64,000 bases of DNA from Nigrospora sphaerica. Lineage: Eukaryota > Ascomycota > Sordariomycetes > Amphisphaeriales > Apiosporaceae. Below the pieces are notes generated by a model. The model was not told the DNA's origin. It did not search any database and saw only the letters and a program-made list of their open reading frames with translations. This document shows positions 21,051 through 32,822 of this stretch, in pieces. The position numbers were made by a program, and so were the translations under genes. The DNA lies in the NCBI GenBank assembly GCA_018287875.1, contig JAGVVL010000001.1, forward strand, positions 6,820,001-6,884,000. Reading direction: 5' to 3'. Numbering within the stretch: the stretch's first letter is position 1; each line of letters begins with the position of its first letter.

Positions 21051-24000
21051 CGTGGTACCGAGACCTGCCGCCTGTCCGGCATCCCAGACCCTTCCCGAGA
21101 AGAAAAGACAGAGAAAAGGAAAGAAGAGGGAAAAAAAAGGTTCCTGCTTTGCCTCATCCGGCCGCACCTGCCCACCTGCTATGGGCTATTAGAGTTTGAC
21201 GGTGGTCGCTCTCGAACGCCGCGCCTCCGGCCTCAGGCCCTCTTGTGCTTCTAGAAGCCTTCCACCGCCGTCTCCGGTAGTGCCGTAAAAGCAACGATGA
21301 AAATAAGTGCCCTTTCTTGGGCGCCTTGCGAACCCACGACCGGGCGGCGGTCGATGCCACCCCTGCGCGCGCGCGCGCCGGCCGAGGGACGCAAAAAGAG
21401 GACTTAAAAATAAATGAGTGCACGGCACGTACGTGTAGGAGGTATGGAGTGACTGGGGCGAGGGAAGGGAGGGGTGAAGGTGCCAGCAGGCGCTCATTGC
21501 ATCTAACACTTCTGCGCGGCACGTCGTCTATGCCAATTTCAGACGGCCCTGGACAAGAGAGGTATCCCGTGCGCTCGGGTTTTGGGCATGGGCACAGGGG
21601 GCACGGACGAGACAACCCCGATCGAGGCGGCTCTCGCAGGGGCTTTTTCTCCTCCCGCCGCCGTGGCTTTGCTTGCTTTTGCCATCCGAGCCCTCCCCCC
21701 CCCCAGTCTCTCTGCCTCTCTACTTCTTCCTCGCCTGTCGTTGTCCATCACCAGATAACGCTATCACCCGTCCCATTCACCCCCCTGGCCCCCGGCCTCG
21801 ACTTGCCTGCCGCGACCCCAGCGGCAATATTGAGACGGGGTGCCGCCCGATGGCAGGGTGCCGGCGCCCGACACCGGCTCGACTTTGTTTCTTTCTAGCC
21901 TGCCTGGCGAGCCTGGCTGCGTCTCGAACGGACGAGACGCAGCGCCGGCCTGCGAGGATATGCAGCAAGGATTGGACGCAGTCAAGTCGACCGCTGCTGG
22001 CCCTGGTGGCCCTGTTGGCCCTGTTGGATTGTTGGCCCTGCTGCTCGTCCGGCTTCGTCGCTCCCGCGTCGCTCCAACTCCTGGGACGGCGGAGGCTACC
22101 ACACTGTCGCAGGGTTCGGCACGGTTTGGGCAAGCCACCGTCGCCGACAGCTGCACGTGTCCCTCTTGGGCCGACACTTCGCTTTCACCGTGTCGGAGGC
22201 GGACTCGATTCCGACCGCCAGTTGTCGGCTTTGTGCCCGACGAGCACCACAATCACCACCACCACCATTGCAACCACCACCATTACAACCACCACCGCCG
22301 GCCCGTCGAGTAGTTATTGATTTTGCCTTTGGCGCCTGCTGTGCGGCGTCGTCGTCGGGCCCTGCCTTTCGCAACCGTCTCCCGACTCGGACGCGGCGTT
22401 CTATGTCAAGGTGAGGATTTGCGTGGGTTTAGCTAGCCCCTGGCTGATCAAGAATGGCCGTCTCTCGGTTTTTTCATTGTTTCTTTCTCTTTCTCTTTCT
22501 CTCTCTTCCTCTCTCACCCTCTACGTCCTACCGCCGTACCAGAAGCAGGCCAAGCAGAGCAAGCCTGTACAGGCGGCCCCCGATACTATGCCATATCGGA
22601 ATGCCCATCGGAATGCCCAGTCGGACAAGTCGCCGGCCTCTGCCAGTGGCATGCACACGGCATGGAATAGAGTTTGCACCCCTGTCGCCCTGCTAGGGGG
22701 CGCCCTCTCTTGCAAGGGCCACCCCTGACCCGTGGCCACAAGCGGTCCTGGGTCATTATGACTACAACGGGCCACCACCACTATGTCGTATGCCAACTCT
22801 CCAGCCGTATGGTAAGTATATACAGGGCATGTCTGGGCACATGATCGTCGGCACTGCCGCATTTAGTAACCCCGACGAGATTCCCGCGACCACTGTACGC
22901 GTTGCGTATCGGGGAGAGGTTGAAACGCAGGCAGCGCCGCCCAGCCCTCTTTCTCTATCTCTCTCTCTCTCTCTTTTCCTCACCCCCCCCCCTTCTCAAC
23001 AGTCCATGGACGGACGATGCCGTACACGTGGCGTATTGGAATGAAGTGTCTTGTTCCGATGCTACGATGTAGGATGTAAAGAGCCAACCACGACGAGTTC
23101 ATGCTGGCCGGGCATACCTTGTCTTGTTGGCACGGTGCATCGCCTGCGAGTATACGAACCTAGCAGCCAGCCAGCGAAGCCGCGCGCCCGCTACGCACCA
23201 TGCTATATGTAAGCCCGGCAATGCAACTGGGCAGGCTTGTGGGTGGGCTGAGTTTGCTTTGACCTGCGATGGGATGGGCGGCTGGGTGAGGTCACAGGGC
23301 GAGCAATCGCCAAGCAGGAAGGAGGAAGGACAGTGTGTATCCTCCTCACATGGTGCCAGGTTTCCATGCAGGGTCATGGCCACTATTCCCCTCCGAAGCT
23401 GCCCGCGCCTATTCGTACGGAGCCATTGTACAGGGGCTCTCTCTTAGGGCAAAAGGAGAGAACTGCTGGACGAACGGGGGCCGGCTTGTCTCCCCACCAA
23501 TGCTCCCGGTCTCGTTTTGACTGGCGAGGATTGGCGTTGGCCGAGTCGGCAACCAGCTTACGCACGCAGGCACGTTCCCAGGGCGAGAAAAGTACCGCAT
23601 TTGCAATCTAGACACAGCAGGGGGACCGGATAAGGTTGGACGATCAAGTCGGAGCAGGCCAAAGTGACCGCGACGACCCCGGTATGCTAACGGAGCACGT
23701 TGAATCGCCGCGTTTCTCTTAGTCATGAGGGTATAACGGGCTCGCGGCGAGAGGCCATCACAGCCGGTGCCCTCTCCCTTTCCTCCCCGCTCCCCCCCCA
23801 GCGGAGCCGAGCGGTGAGATGCAGGGTGGCCCCGATGCAGCCCTCATACGCGCCCGACGCCAACGAGGCCGAGCAGACGCACGTGCGCAGATATGCCTGT
23901 GGCCGTGCGCCTATAACAGGCAGGGCCAGCAGGCAGGCAGACGGGTGGGCAGACGAGATACAAACGGGTCCGGTATACGAGAATGGGAAGATAAGGACTG

Positions 24001-27000
24001 GGGGATTCCGTGGGGATACCGAGAGGAAGGAAAGGCCGGCGGGACGATACGACGAGCGGCAGCCAGTAACGAAGCAAGCCGGGCGGTCAGCCTATTCGAG
24101 GGGGGGGTCAGCCACAGATAGGCGGCAGTCCCACGCGACGACGGCGACAGCGACGATCACGCAACGAAACGCTGGGTCGTTTTGACCCTTTCAACAATGG
24201 CTGTCTAGGCGAAAAGTACCCAACATGGCCATGGTTGTCCATCATCCATGGGGTGGTCAGGATGGATGGTCAGGATGGTCAGGGCCCGCAAACGGTCCGT
24301 ACCTAGGTAAAAGGTTACCGGGGCTATGTAGGTAAGTAGGTATGCACCAGGTTCACCAGGCTAGGTAGTGCTGGCCCTCCTTCCTCCCCCCCACATGACA
24401 CAGCACACCATGTCACCCCAAGGACCATCCACGGCGAGGCGGAACGAATTGCGGAGGGGGGATGTGCTGCACGGTGACGCGGACCAGGAACTCTAACGCA
24501 GTAAGGCACACGGGAGAATCTGCGCCCATCGAGATTTGCCCCTGTTCGTTGGGCAGGATCGCTGTCATCAAACTTAATTCAACATCCCTCCTTCCCGGAC
24601 TTTTCCCTTCTCCCCCCGATAGCCACTTGCACCTACCCAGCACAAGTACTTTACTTCTATCTGCGAACCCCGACGCGCAAAGGCACACGGCCCTTTTTCG
24701 TCTTTGCCCGTTGCCAATTAGCGCCAAACAGTGTGGGTGCGACGGGCTCGATACCGTGTGCAGCGGGTGGGAATCCCGTCCATGGGGATTGGTCCGACAG
24801 GGATGCTACAATCTTTGAAGGGGGGGCGGCTGCCAACGTCGCGTCGTCGTCGCGTGCATTTGTCGTCGTCGTTGGATATCGGGTGGTGCTGGTATTGGTT
24901 TGGGTAGTAGCGGTCACCGTCACTGTTCGTCGTCGTCGTCGCCATCGTCGGCGTCATCGTCGTCTTTCGTCGCGGTCGCCGTCACCGTCGCCCTCGCCGT
25001 TGCCATCGCCGGTTCGACCCCAACGGCCGCCACTCTCCATCTCCCTCCACCTCCTCCTCCACCTCCACCTCCACCGTCTCGTCCTTTCGGCTGCTGTCTC
25101 GCCCGTAGCCTGAGCGACCGTTGCCAAGCCGGGGCCGCATCGTCTGTGGACTCCATTCCAGGCGGGCTCGCGGACGACCAGCCGCCCCACCGTTCAGACG
25201 GCGCCGATGGCGCAGCTTGTGCCGGACGGGCTTGAGGCTCCTCCAGCACCCGCCGGGGGCTTCGTCTGTTTGCAGTTCGGCGCTGCAACAACTTTAGACT
25301 TCGCTCCGTTATTGCCCGGCCATTGGAACTACCGCCGGCTGATCGTCCAAAGTGGTGCGCCTTTTTTGGGGGGGCTACCAGGCCGCCAAATGAGCCCGCC
25401 AGGCCGCCGCCCAAACGTCGCCCCTTCTCGGCCCCCCTCGCCTTGCCCCCCGCCTCTTTCTTGCGATCTTCACCCGCGCGCCCATCTCGCATAGGTGACC
25501 ACAACCCTCCCCCCTCCCGGGCGGTGGCACCAGCCGAAACAACGTGAAGCCTGCCACCGCCCCTTCGCTTCTGCATGGCTGGCCGAATGGCATTCTCGAA
25601 ATCTTCTGGAAACCTTCTAGCGCGTTGCTAAGTCGCTTGGCCCACGCCATAAACTCTATGCCGAGTCATGGGGGTGCGTGTTTGCAGCTCCGGCACATGG
25701 TATCTGGCGAGCCACGGCGCGTCGTGCAGCCATCACGGCCAGAAGCAACATTGATGCCCACCCGTGCCCCCCCCCCCCCCACCCCCGACCCGACCATCCA
25801 TCTGCCTGCCATCCTGCCCATCCTGGCCCGATGCCCGTCGTGCCTGCCTAGCGCGGCGACGGTGCCGTCGTCGAAGCCTTCTGGAAGGCGAGCAGGGGAA
25901 CCGCATTCGCGCCCATGGAGGGAGGGCGGGGGCGTGTGACGGTTGGTTGTGCCTTAACGCCACCATGGCACCATTGGTCAGGCCGCCCGCTCGCTGCCTG
26001 CGCGAGACGGGATAGGGTTCGAGCCAGGTGCCGCATGTTCCTTCAGGTACCCTCATGACGGCCGCGAGCTGCCGGGTCATGTACCTGCTTGTATCCCCTC
26101 CATCGCCATGGGAGACGGGCGTATCGAGCCCACCGGGGGGTGCGTCCAGAGAGAGGTTTCACACACACGCAACGGTGACAGCCGCGTCTTCTTCGGAGCT
26201 TCGCCGCTTCGCTGCTGCTGCTGCTGCTGCTACTTCGTCGTGTTTTCTTTTCCCTTCCCTTCTTCTTGGGCCCGCGGATCCTGCCTGTTCGGTTCGGCGT
26301 TCGGGGTCGGGAACCACGAACCACGGCATCACGCGTTCGCCCGTTTGCATCAAGCCTGCTGATCCGCCCCGACGCGCTGCAGCTGAGCGGCGATCAATGT
26401 CACTCCCACACGAGATCTACAGTCGGATCAGCTCAGATAGCACCACCCAGCTTCTCCTTCACTAGCCGGCTAGCAACTTAGTATGCTTTGTTAGCTCCAA
26501 GATGCCTCGACTGAAGCTCAGCCCTCGCCCCGTATGCGCCTCATTCCCCTCCCCCGCTGTTTGCGTAACGGTCGGCTCATATGATCTCATTCGGGCTTGA
26601 GCCTTCATCGCACAAAGGTTGTCTGCCCATCTGCGTACCCCTGACGAACACGACTCCCCGAACCCTTCGTCCTTGCGTCATTTCGTCCCTTCTGTTGCTC
26701 CTTCTTCTTTCTCCCTTGCTCGGCCGCGAGCCCGCCCCCGGCTCTTCGGCGGCGGGCGCAACTCCGCACGACTCCGCACAGGTGCGCGGACAGGCCGTCG
26801 CAAACTTCCGCACCGCTCACCAGTGATGGTGATGGCAACCTTGGCTGTGACGGCTCGCGCAGACGGCCACGTAGAACAGAACGCCAAGCGAGGTACGATG
26901 ATCGGCAGAGGGCCAGATAGCTAGGAAGGGAACGATTTGCCTACATCGCGTTGGCCCACGGCCACCCGGGACGCGCCATTTCCCCTCCAGTGCGCTTGGA

Positions 27001-28145
27001 CGCCGGCGCTTCCAACGGGCCAAGACCAGTCGCCGCCCGGTACGGCCAGGGGCTCCGCCGATTCGGCCCCGTAGTCACATGAAACCTGCGGAGGATCAAC
27101 ATGGAGTAGCGCGGCGGCCGCGGTGACGGCGACGACGACAAGTGAAGACGTATACTTCCAAGAAACAAACGACGGAAACGACAATCTCTTCGGATTGAGA
27201 CACGTAAGATCTGCAGTCTGCGCGGGCGAGCCCCCTTCGTTCCAAAAAGGTTTTCCTTCCCGCCAACCTTTACGCCTCTTTGGCACACCTTGCCGGCCGG
27301 GCCCGTCCCCCCTCCTCTTTGCCGGGGCAACCCTTACCCATTAGCCCTACGTGCATACATGTGTGTATATTGCGCTCAAACCTGCCGTGTTCTTTTCCGC
27401 CCGTGATGGGTCTCGGAGCAGCATCCCTTTTTTCCCGCGCCTTATTCGGCCTCTTTTTGGTGGTCATGGCAGCCTTTCTTGTCTTGGCCCCGTCACGCCC
27501 GTACCTGAACGGCCATGGTCTTGGCAGGCCATGCCCCCCCGGGAGGGGGGGGGGTCCAGGCTGGTTCCGAACCTACAAACAGCCTACTCCGCACAAGGGG
27601 AGAGAGACAGAAAGAGAGAGGGGCGCAAGGCAAGGCTCGATCAGTATCATCTGTTTTTGAGACTACGGGACCCAGTAGGTATGGAGCCGGCAGAAGGGGG
27701 AGCAGAAACAGGCCATGCATGCGAGGAAGAGGGTCGCGCCCACTCGTCGGTAGCCGAATGCGGCCGGCAAGCTTCCTGGCCCCCCCCCCCGGCCCAGTTG
27801 CCCTGGTAGCTTAGACTGGGCGCGACTGATGAGGCTATCCCGTGAGCCCGTGAAGTGGGTAAAATAGCTACATAGGTAATGTCATACTATGGATACGTAA
27901 TCTATCCGCCCGCTGGACGTTACGAGGCAGCCCCCTGTTCCGCCGTATACGTTGGACAAGGGGCCGATCCTCTTCCACACACACGCACGCACTTTCTCTC
28001 CCTCTTTCGGCCTCTCTTCATCCGGGCTGCAAGTTCCCGGAACCCCGTCAATCTCACTCTTACTCCCTGGATGGGTGGAACGCTGTTGAGCATGGTGGCT
28101 CCCCCCGGGGCGGCACTGGGTCGTCCGCCGTTCTGTCGGGACTGT

Positions 28146-28146
28146 G

Positions 28147-28173
<27 letters not shown>
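28146..28173. repeat. poly-G homopolymer, 28 nt
   Basis: An uninterrupted run of 28 G. It could form a G-quadruplex and is a site where assembly length is unreliable. Confidence 0.95.
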
Positions 28174-28177
<4 letters not shown>

Positions 28178-28526
28178 CCGGCCGTGCGTTTGTGACGCAC
28201 GCACGCACACACAGATACATACTAATAAAGCAGGCACACGCGGGCTGTCCAAGAGCGCCTTGTGGCTCAGGCGTGACTTGCGACAGCCAGCTGTGCTTGT
28301 ACACCCAGCGCGAAGCGAACGCGCGAGTCCTCCTGCATCTGAAACAAGGGTAGAGAACCCCCGTTGCTGTTCTCTTCCCTCTCGGACAGGTCTGGCCATA
28401 CGATGACGTTCGTGGGGTGGGTGGCTGGGTCGAGGAAGACCCTGACGGCGTATTTTCCAATCGGAGGCCGTCCATCCTGCTTTTAAAGTTCCGTTTCCTC
28501 CCAAGCCCTGTTACAACGGCCTCGAC

Positions 28527-28562
28527 GGCAGGCAGGCAGGCAGGCAGGGCAGGCAGGGCAGG
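28527..28562. repeat. GGCA tetranucleotide repeat
   Basis: Tandem GGCA/GCAG units with two one-base expansions (GGGCA). Confidence 0.9.
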
Positions 28563-29041
28563 CGCCGGCGGGAAGCAGACAGGTCATGTGCCTAGCCCAT
28601 GCGACGACGAGGACGACGAAGTACGAGGCTGGTTTCGCCCGACTGCGTCGGTTAACAATAGCGACAGCAGCAGCAAACCTCCCCCCCAGCGTCCCATCTG
28701 AACTGGGGAGGTGCGCCGTTCACTGACCAGCGAGCAGGGTCCCCTGTTGCCTGCTACTACTGCCTCTTTTGAGTAGGGGGAGGACAGGGAAAGCCCTCCT
28801 TCCGAAGGCTGATGGCCCTCTACACCAGTACCGCTAAGCCGTAGTTTGGGTGAAGGTCGGGCCCTCCTATCGTGGATGCCGACAACGTGGTCTCCAAGCC
28901 TAGCAGCTCAGGTGAGGAGGACGGAAGGGGGAAGGGGTCGGCGGCGAGAAACTTGGCGCAACAGATAAGAGCCCTGCGAGGACGAGGTAGCCGGGATGGC
29001 GGTCTGAAGATGGAGTCCTGGGTTCCTTTTCCACACACACA

Positions 29042-29078
29042 CTCTCTCTCTCTCTTTCTCTTTCTCTCTCTCTCTCTG
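29042..29078. repeat. (CT)n dinucleotide microsatellite
   Basis: A CT array interrupted by TTT units. It lies in the gene-poor region. Confidence 0.9.
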
Positions 29079-30659
29079 GTCCTGTTTTTCCCTCCGTCTT
29101 TGTCCCGTTCACTAGCAAGGATGGGGGACCAAGGTGGCTTTCAGGGAAACCGCTGTCTTCTCGCTGTGCCGCTCTGCCCCTTGATACGCGCTCTGCACAT
29201 TAGCAGACATTCAAAACGCTGCGGTCGTCTGGGCAGGCCTCTGGGCTACGGCTGCGCCCTTTTGTTCTCCGCGGGGAAAACAGCAGGGGCGGCGTCGCCA
29301 AGTTAGGTGCCATCCACCATGGTGTGTTCTCGACCAGGCCCAGACCCTATCGCCAAACGGCGACCACCGGGAGGTTGGGTGTACGCCGAGCGGCCCGGAG
29401 ATGCAGCTCAGGGGGGGGCAAACAGGGGAGAAGGGGAAAAGGGTGATGAGGACTGGCCTGGTCGGCGGCCGGTCCGGCTGCCACATGACCTCGAAGACGA
29501 AGCAGTTCTCGGTGGCATCGGGTTCGGCGACTGGCTGTGCCCTTGCTGCGAGGCTGATGCTCAGAGGCGGGCACTACGGGGTTCGGGATGTTGCTCGTGT
29601 ATCTGAGCTTGTACAAGGACACGGGCCGACCGGGCGGCGGATCCCACGGGGAGGGAGGCACGCCAAATAAACACTGGCGGTGGGTAAGTGTTACGAAACG
29701 CCAGGTGTCGCTGCGCACGCAGAGCCACCACATGGAAAGCTTCGCCCTCGGCTGATGGGGCCCTTCATTACGGATGCCCATGGCGCCGGTGTTGGTGCTG
29801 CTTTGATTATGGGTGCATTGGTTGACCGCCGAGCTGTCTACGAGGTCAGCATGTGTCCGCGGGAGCCGGGGCGCCTACACGGGGAGGCGTCCCCGACCGT
29901 GCGCACCGCCGAACTCGGCCGGTAGTAGCTCCGAAGGTGCGCTGGCGTTGGTGTCGGTGTCGGTATCAACACCTGACGAGGTGCCATGTGTCGCCCGCGT
30001 CAAGGGTCTGGCTGCCACGTCTGCAGATACCGATCGAGTGGTCAAGAACCCGCCGGGCAGTGTGGGAAATCTCTGGTCCTCTATCGGAGGAATGGAGCGG
30101 ATGAATACGGGAAGAGGGGGGTTGGTGGAGTGATGCGTGTTGTGCGCATCCATACGTCAGGCTGCGTTGGATTAACGTTTGCGTGCTTCCCGGCCCAAGG
30201 GGAGTGAGTATGCGAGTGCGCCTCCTTCCATATTGCGTGTAAGTTGCGGAGTACTGCACAGCACACGCCTACCTAGGTAGGTAGGTATCCTGGGTAGGCG
30301 TGCCGTAGGTAACGGAGTAATTACAGTGTACGTGTATCCCGCCGCTTATCCCGCCAGCCACCGCGGGTGCAGGGTGCAGCAGCCAGACGGGCCGCGAAAC
30401 AGCCGAGGAACAAACAGACGCATAACAGACACGGCAGTGTCACACACATACACGCACGCCACTGAACACCACGCCGCGGTAGCGTCCCAAAGAGCATCGC
30501 GGCGGGTAACGTCTTGCGAGCTTTACTAGGTTCTGACTGGGCATCCGTCATACGCCGATCAGCGTCCCGCCTGCGATCAGCCGGCTCATCCCTGCCACGC
30601 TCAACCGCCCATCACCAAGTTTGCAGCAGCAGCAGCACCATCACCAGCCTGGCCGACCC

Positions 30660-32204
30660 ATGCATCTGGTATGCGCCGTCCTCGTCGCGCTGGGGGCCCA
30701 GCTGCCCCTTACACTCTGGCTGCCCCCGTTGTCACTGCCCCTCCCCGTTCACATCGTCAGTCGCACGGCCTTGGCATCGCTGCTGGCCTGGGCCGCCTGT
30801 CCCAACACCAGCTCTCCACCGACGTCGTGTCGCGTCACCAAGAGGGGCAGTTCGCGTGCCATCCTCCTCGCGGGAACTCTCCTGACGCCCGATGGCGCCC
30901 TGGATGGCGGCGCCATCCTGATCGAGGGCGCCCGCATCGTCTGCGTGGGCAGGGGGTGTGACCTCGAGCCCGCCGCCCGGGATGCCACCGCTGTCGTGTG
31001 CGCCGAGGCCGTCATCTCACCCGGCTTCGTCAACCCACATGAACACATCGAGTACGGCACCTTCAGTCCCTACGCGGACGCGGGGGTCCGGTGTGACCAC
31101 CGCCACGACTGGCGCCTGGGCATGCGCAACCACGCCATGCGCCCGGTGCGGATCAATGGCTCGCGCCTGGACGCGGCACGCCTGGGCGAACTGCGGCACC
31201 TCCTGTCGGGCACCACGGCCATCGTGGGCGGCGCCATGGCCCCCGGGCTCGTCCGGAACCTCGACTACGTCGCCGGGCTCGAGGACCGCCTGGTCGCTCC
31301 CGTTGCCAGCTGGGATGTCTTCCCCCTGGACGACGCCCGCGGCATCACGCGCCTCGGCGACTGCGACTACGGGCCCGCCGCTATCGACCAGGAGAGGGCC
31401 GGCAAGCTCTACCGGTACATGGCGCATGTGGGCGAGGGCCTCGATGCCGAGGCCGCCAACGAGTTCGCCTGCCTGTCCAGCGAGACCTTTGATCGCACCC
31501 CCATGGCGGGCGGCGGCGGCATGAGCGCCGATATCGTCGCCTCCAACGTGGCGCTCGTGCATGCCCTGGGGCTTACGAAAGCCGACTTCGACCTCGTCGC
31601 GGCCCGGGGTGCCCACGTGGTCTGGTCGCCGAGGAGCAACGTGTTCCTCTACGGCGCTACCATGAACATCTCCTATCTCCTCGAGGCCGGTATCAATGTC
31701 GCGCTGGGGACGGACTGGCTGCCCTCGGGCTCCGCCACCATGGCCCGCGAGGCCGTCTGCGCCGCGTCGGTCATGGAGGCGAGCCACGGCGTCCGCCTCA
31801 ACCCCAAGACCATCTGGGAGATGATGACCATCAACGCCGCCCGGGCCGCCGGCTTCGAGGCACACATCGGCTCGCTCGCGCCCGGTAAGCTGGCCGACGT
31901 CGTCGTCTTTGGCGGACGGGCCGCCGCCGCCGACCCCTTTGCCACGGCCGCCTACGCCCCCGGGGAACGGGTCGAGCTGGTCCTGCGCGGCGGCCGCGTC
32001 GTTCTCGCGGGCGCGGGTCTCGAGGACCTGACCCCGGGGCCCACCTGCGAGACGGCCATGTGGAACGCCGGCCCCAAGCGCATTTGCGTGCGCGACGACC
32101 TCGGTACCACCTACGCCGAGTTTATCGCTTCGCTCGGCGGCGCCTACCCGGCCATCCTGCCCGGCGTGCCTCCGGACGAGCCCTCGTGCACGCCGACACG
32201 ATGA
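30660..32204 (+). CDS. secreted-type amidohydrolase (imidazolonepropionase-like)
   Basis: A single exon encodes 514 residues. The N-terminal 50 residues are hydrophobic and carry a plausible signal sequence (MHLVCAVLVALGAQLPLTL). A composite domain strand (ILLAGTLLTPDG) follows. The amidohydrolase metal site is recognisable: PGFVNPHEHIEYG (HxH, about residues 121-133), AHVGEGLDAEA (third His with EG), a later VALVHALGL His, and VALGTDWLPSGS (metal Asp). NAARAAGFEAHIGSLAPGKLADVVVF is the usual C-terminal closing motif. The superfamily hydrolyses C-N bonds of cyclic amides, amines and related substrates; the substrate is unknown. The segment CDHRHDWRLGMRNH resembles, as far as I recall, a bacterial branch of the family. 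The start at 30660 is the first in-frame ATG. No intron was detected. Confidence 0.9.
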   Translation: MHLVCAVLVALGAQLPLTLWLPPLSLPLPVHIVSRTALASLLAWAACPNTSSPPTSCRVTKRGSSRAILLAGTLLTPDGALDGGAILIEGARIVCVGRGCDLEPAARDATAVVCAEAVISPGFVNPHEHIEYGTFSPYADAGVRCDHRHDWRLGMRNHAMRPVRINGSRLDAARLGELRHLLSGTTAIVGGAMAPGLVRNLDYVAGLEDRLVAPVASWDVFPLDDARGITRLGDCDYGPAAIDQERAGKLYRYMAHVGEGLDAEAANEFACLSSETFDRTPMAGGGGMSADIVASNVALVHALGLTKADFDLVAARGAHVVWSPRSNVFLYGATMNISYLLEAGINVALGTDWLPSGSATMAREAVCAASVMEASHGVRLNPKTIWEMMTINAARAAGFEAHIGSLAPGKLADVVVFGGRAAAADPFATAAYAPGERVELVLRGGRVVLAGAGLEDLTPGPTCETAMWNAGPKRICVRDDLGTTYAEFIASLGGAYPAILPGVPPDEPSCTPTR

Positions 32205-32822
32205 ACCCAGGGGCGAAGGCCTTTCATAGAGTAGAGCCGCCGTGGGGCGCCATGTTAGACGTAGTACGTGGTTGGCCCCGCGGGCGGGGTGTCCAAACCC
32301 CCGCTAATGGGGGCCGGCTGTTGTGATGCTGGGTGAACGCATCACCGAGGAGCAAAAGTGCGAGTGAACTTGAAGGTTCTTGCACGTTTCGCATCTTCGG
32401 ACCGCTTCTGTGCACCTCCCGCCCGCGTAAATCTCGCTTTGGTTGTTTCGTCTTGAGATCGTAGCACGTGAGATCAGTCAGCCCTTAGGGCCGCTGCTTG
32501 AGGTTTGTATGGAGGCCATTGCCAGAAAAGCAGCCCTCAGGCCTGCGGACGTGAGAGTCAAGGTTGTGATTACACGGTAGAAAGCTGCGGAATTCGGCCG
32601 GCTAGCTGCCCGAGTCCATGGGCAGGCAACGTTATGATGGGAGGGGCGAGGGGGATCTAAGCCGGCAGACAGGGATGACATATGCCACGGGTGGCTATAA
32701 TAATGTTGCGAACATGTTGAGGACGGCACAGGAAGCCATTCGTAACCCCTGTGCAAGACTTGGCCCGAGTCTGGACTCTTCTTCTTTCCTGTATTAAGCA
32801 AACGCAGATACCAAGTGTTTAT
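32205..32822. other. convergent intergenic region
   Basis: The amidohydrolase (+) and DnaJ (-) genes converge here, so their 3' UTRs are expected. No ORF or repeat of note. Confidence 0.6.

Larger units (their letters stand above)
16124..30659. other. 14.5-kb gene-poor region rich in microsatellites
   Basis: No ORF here has a recognisable domain, and most long ORFs overlap others on both strands or are built from repeats. Visible content includes CA-rich DNA (17581-17665), GA repeats (about 18086-18127), a nonamer minisatellite in a triplet tract (18475-18700), CACG repeats (20521-20544 and 21023-21050), CT tracts (22481-22514, 22951-22978, 29042-29078), a 28-nt G run (28146-28173), a GGCA array (about 28527-28562) and TAGGTA motifs. 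A possible 32-residue spliced ORF (22783-23072) is described in the findings. UTRs of a large regulator or long non-coding RNAs are possible but not shown by sequence. Confidence 0.55.
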
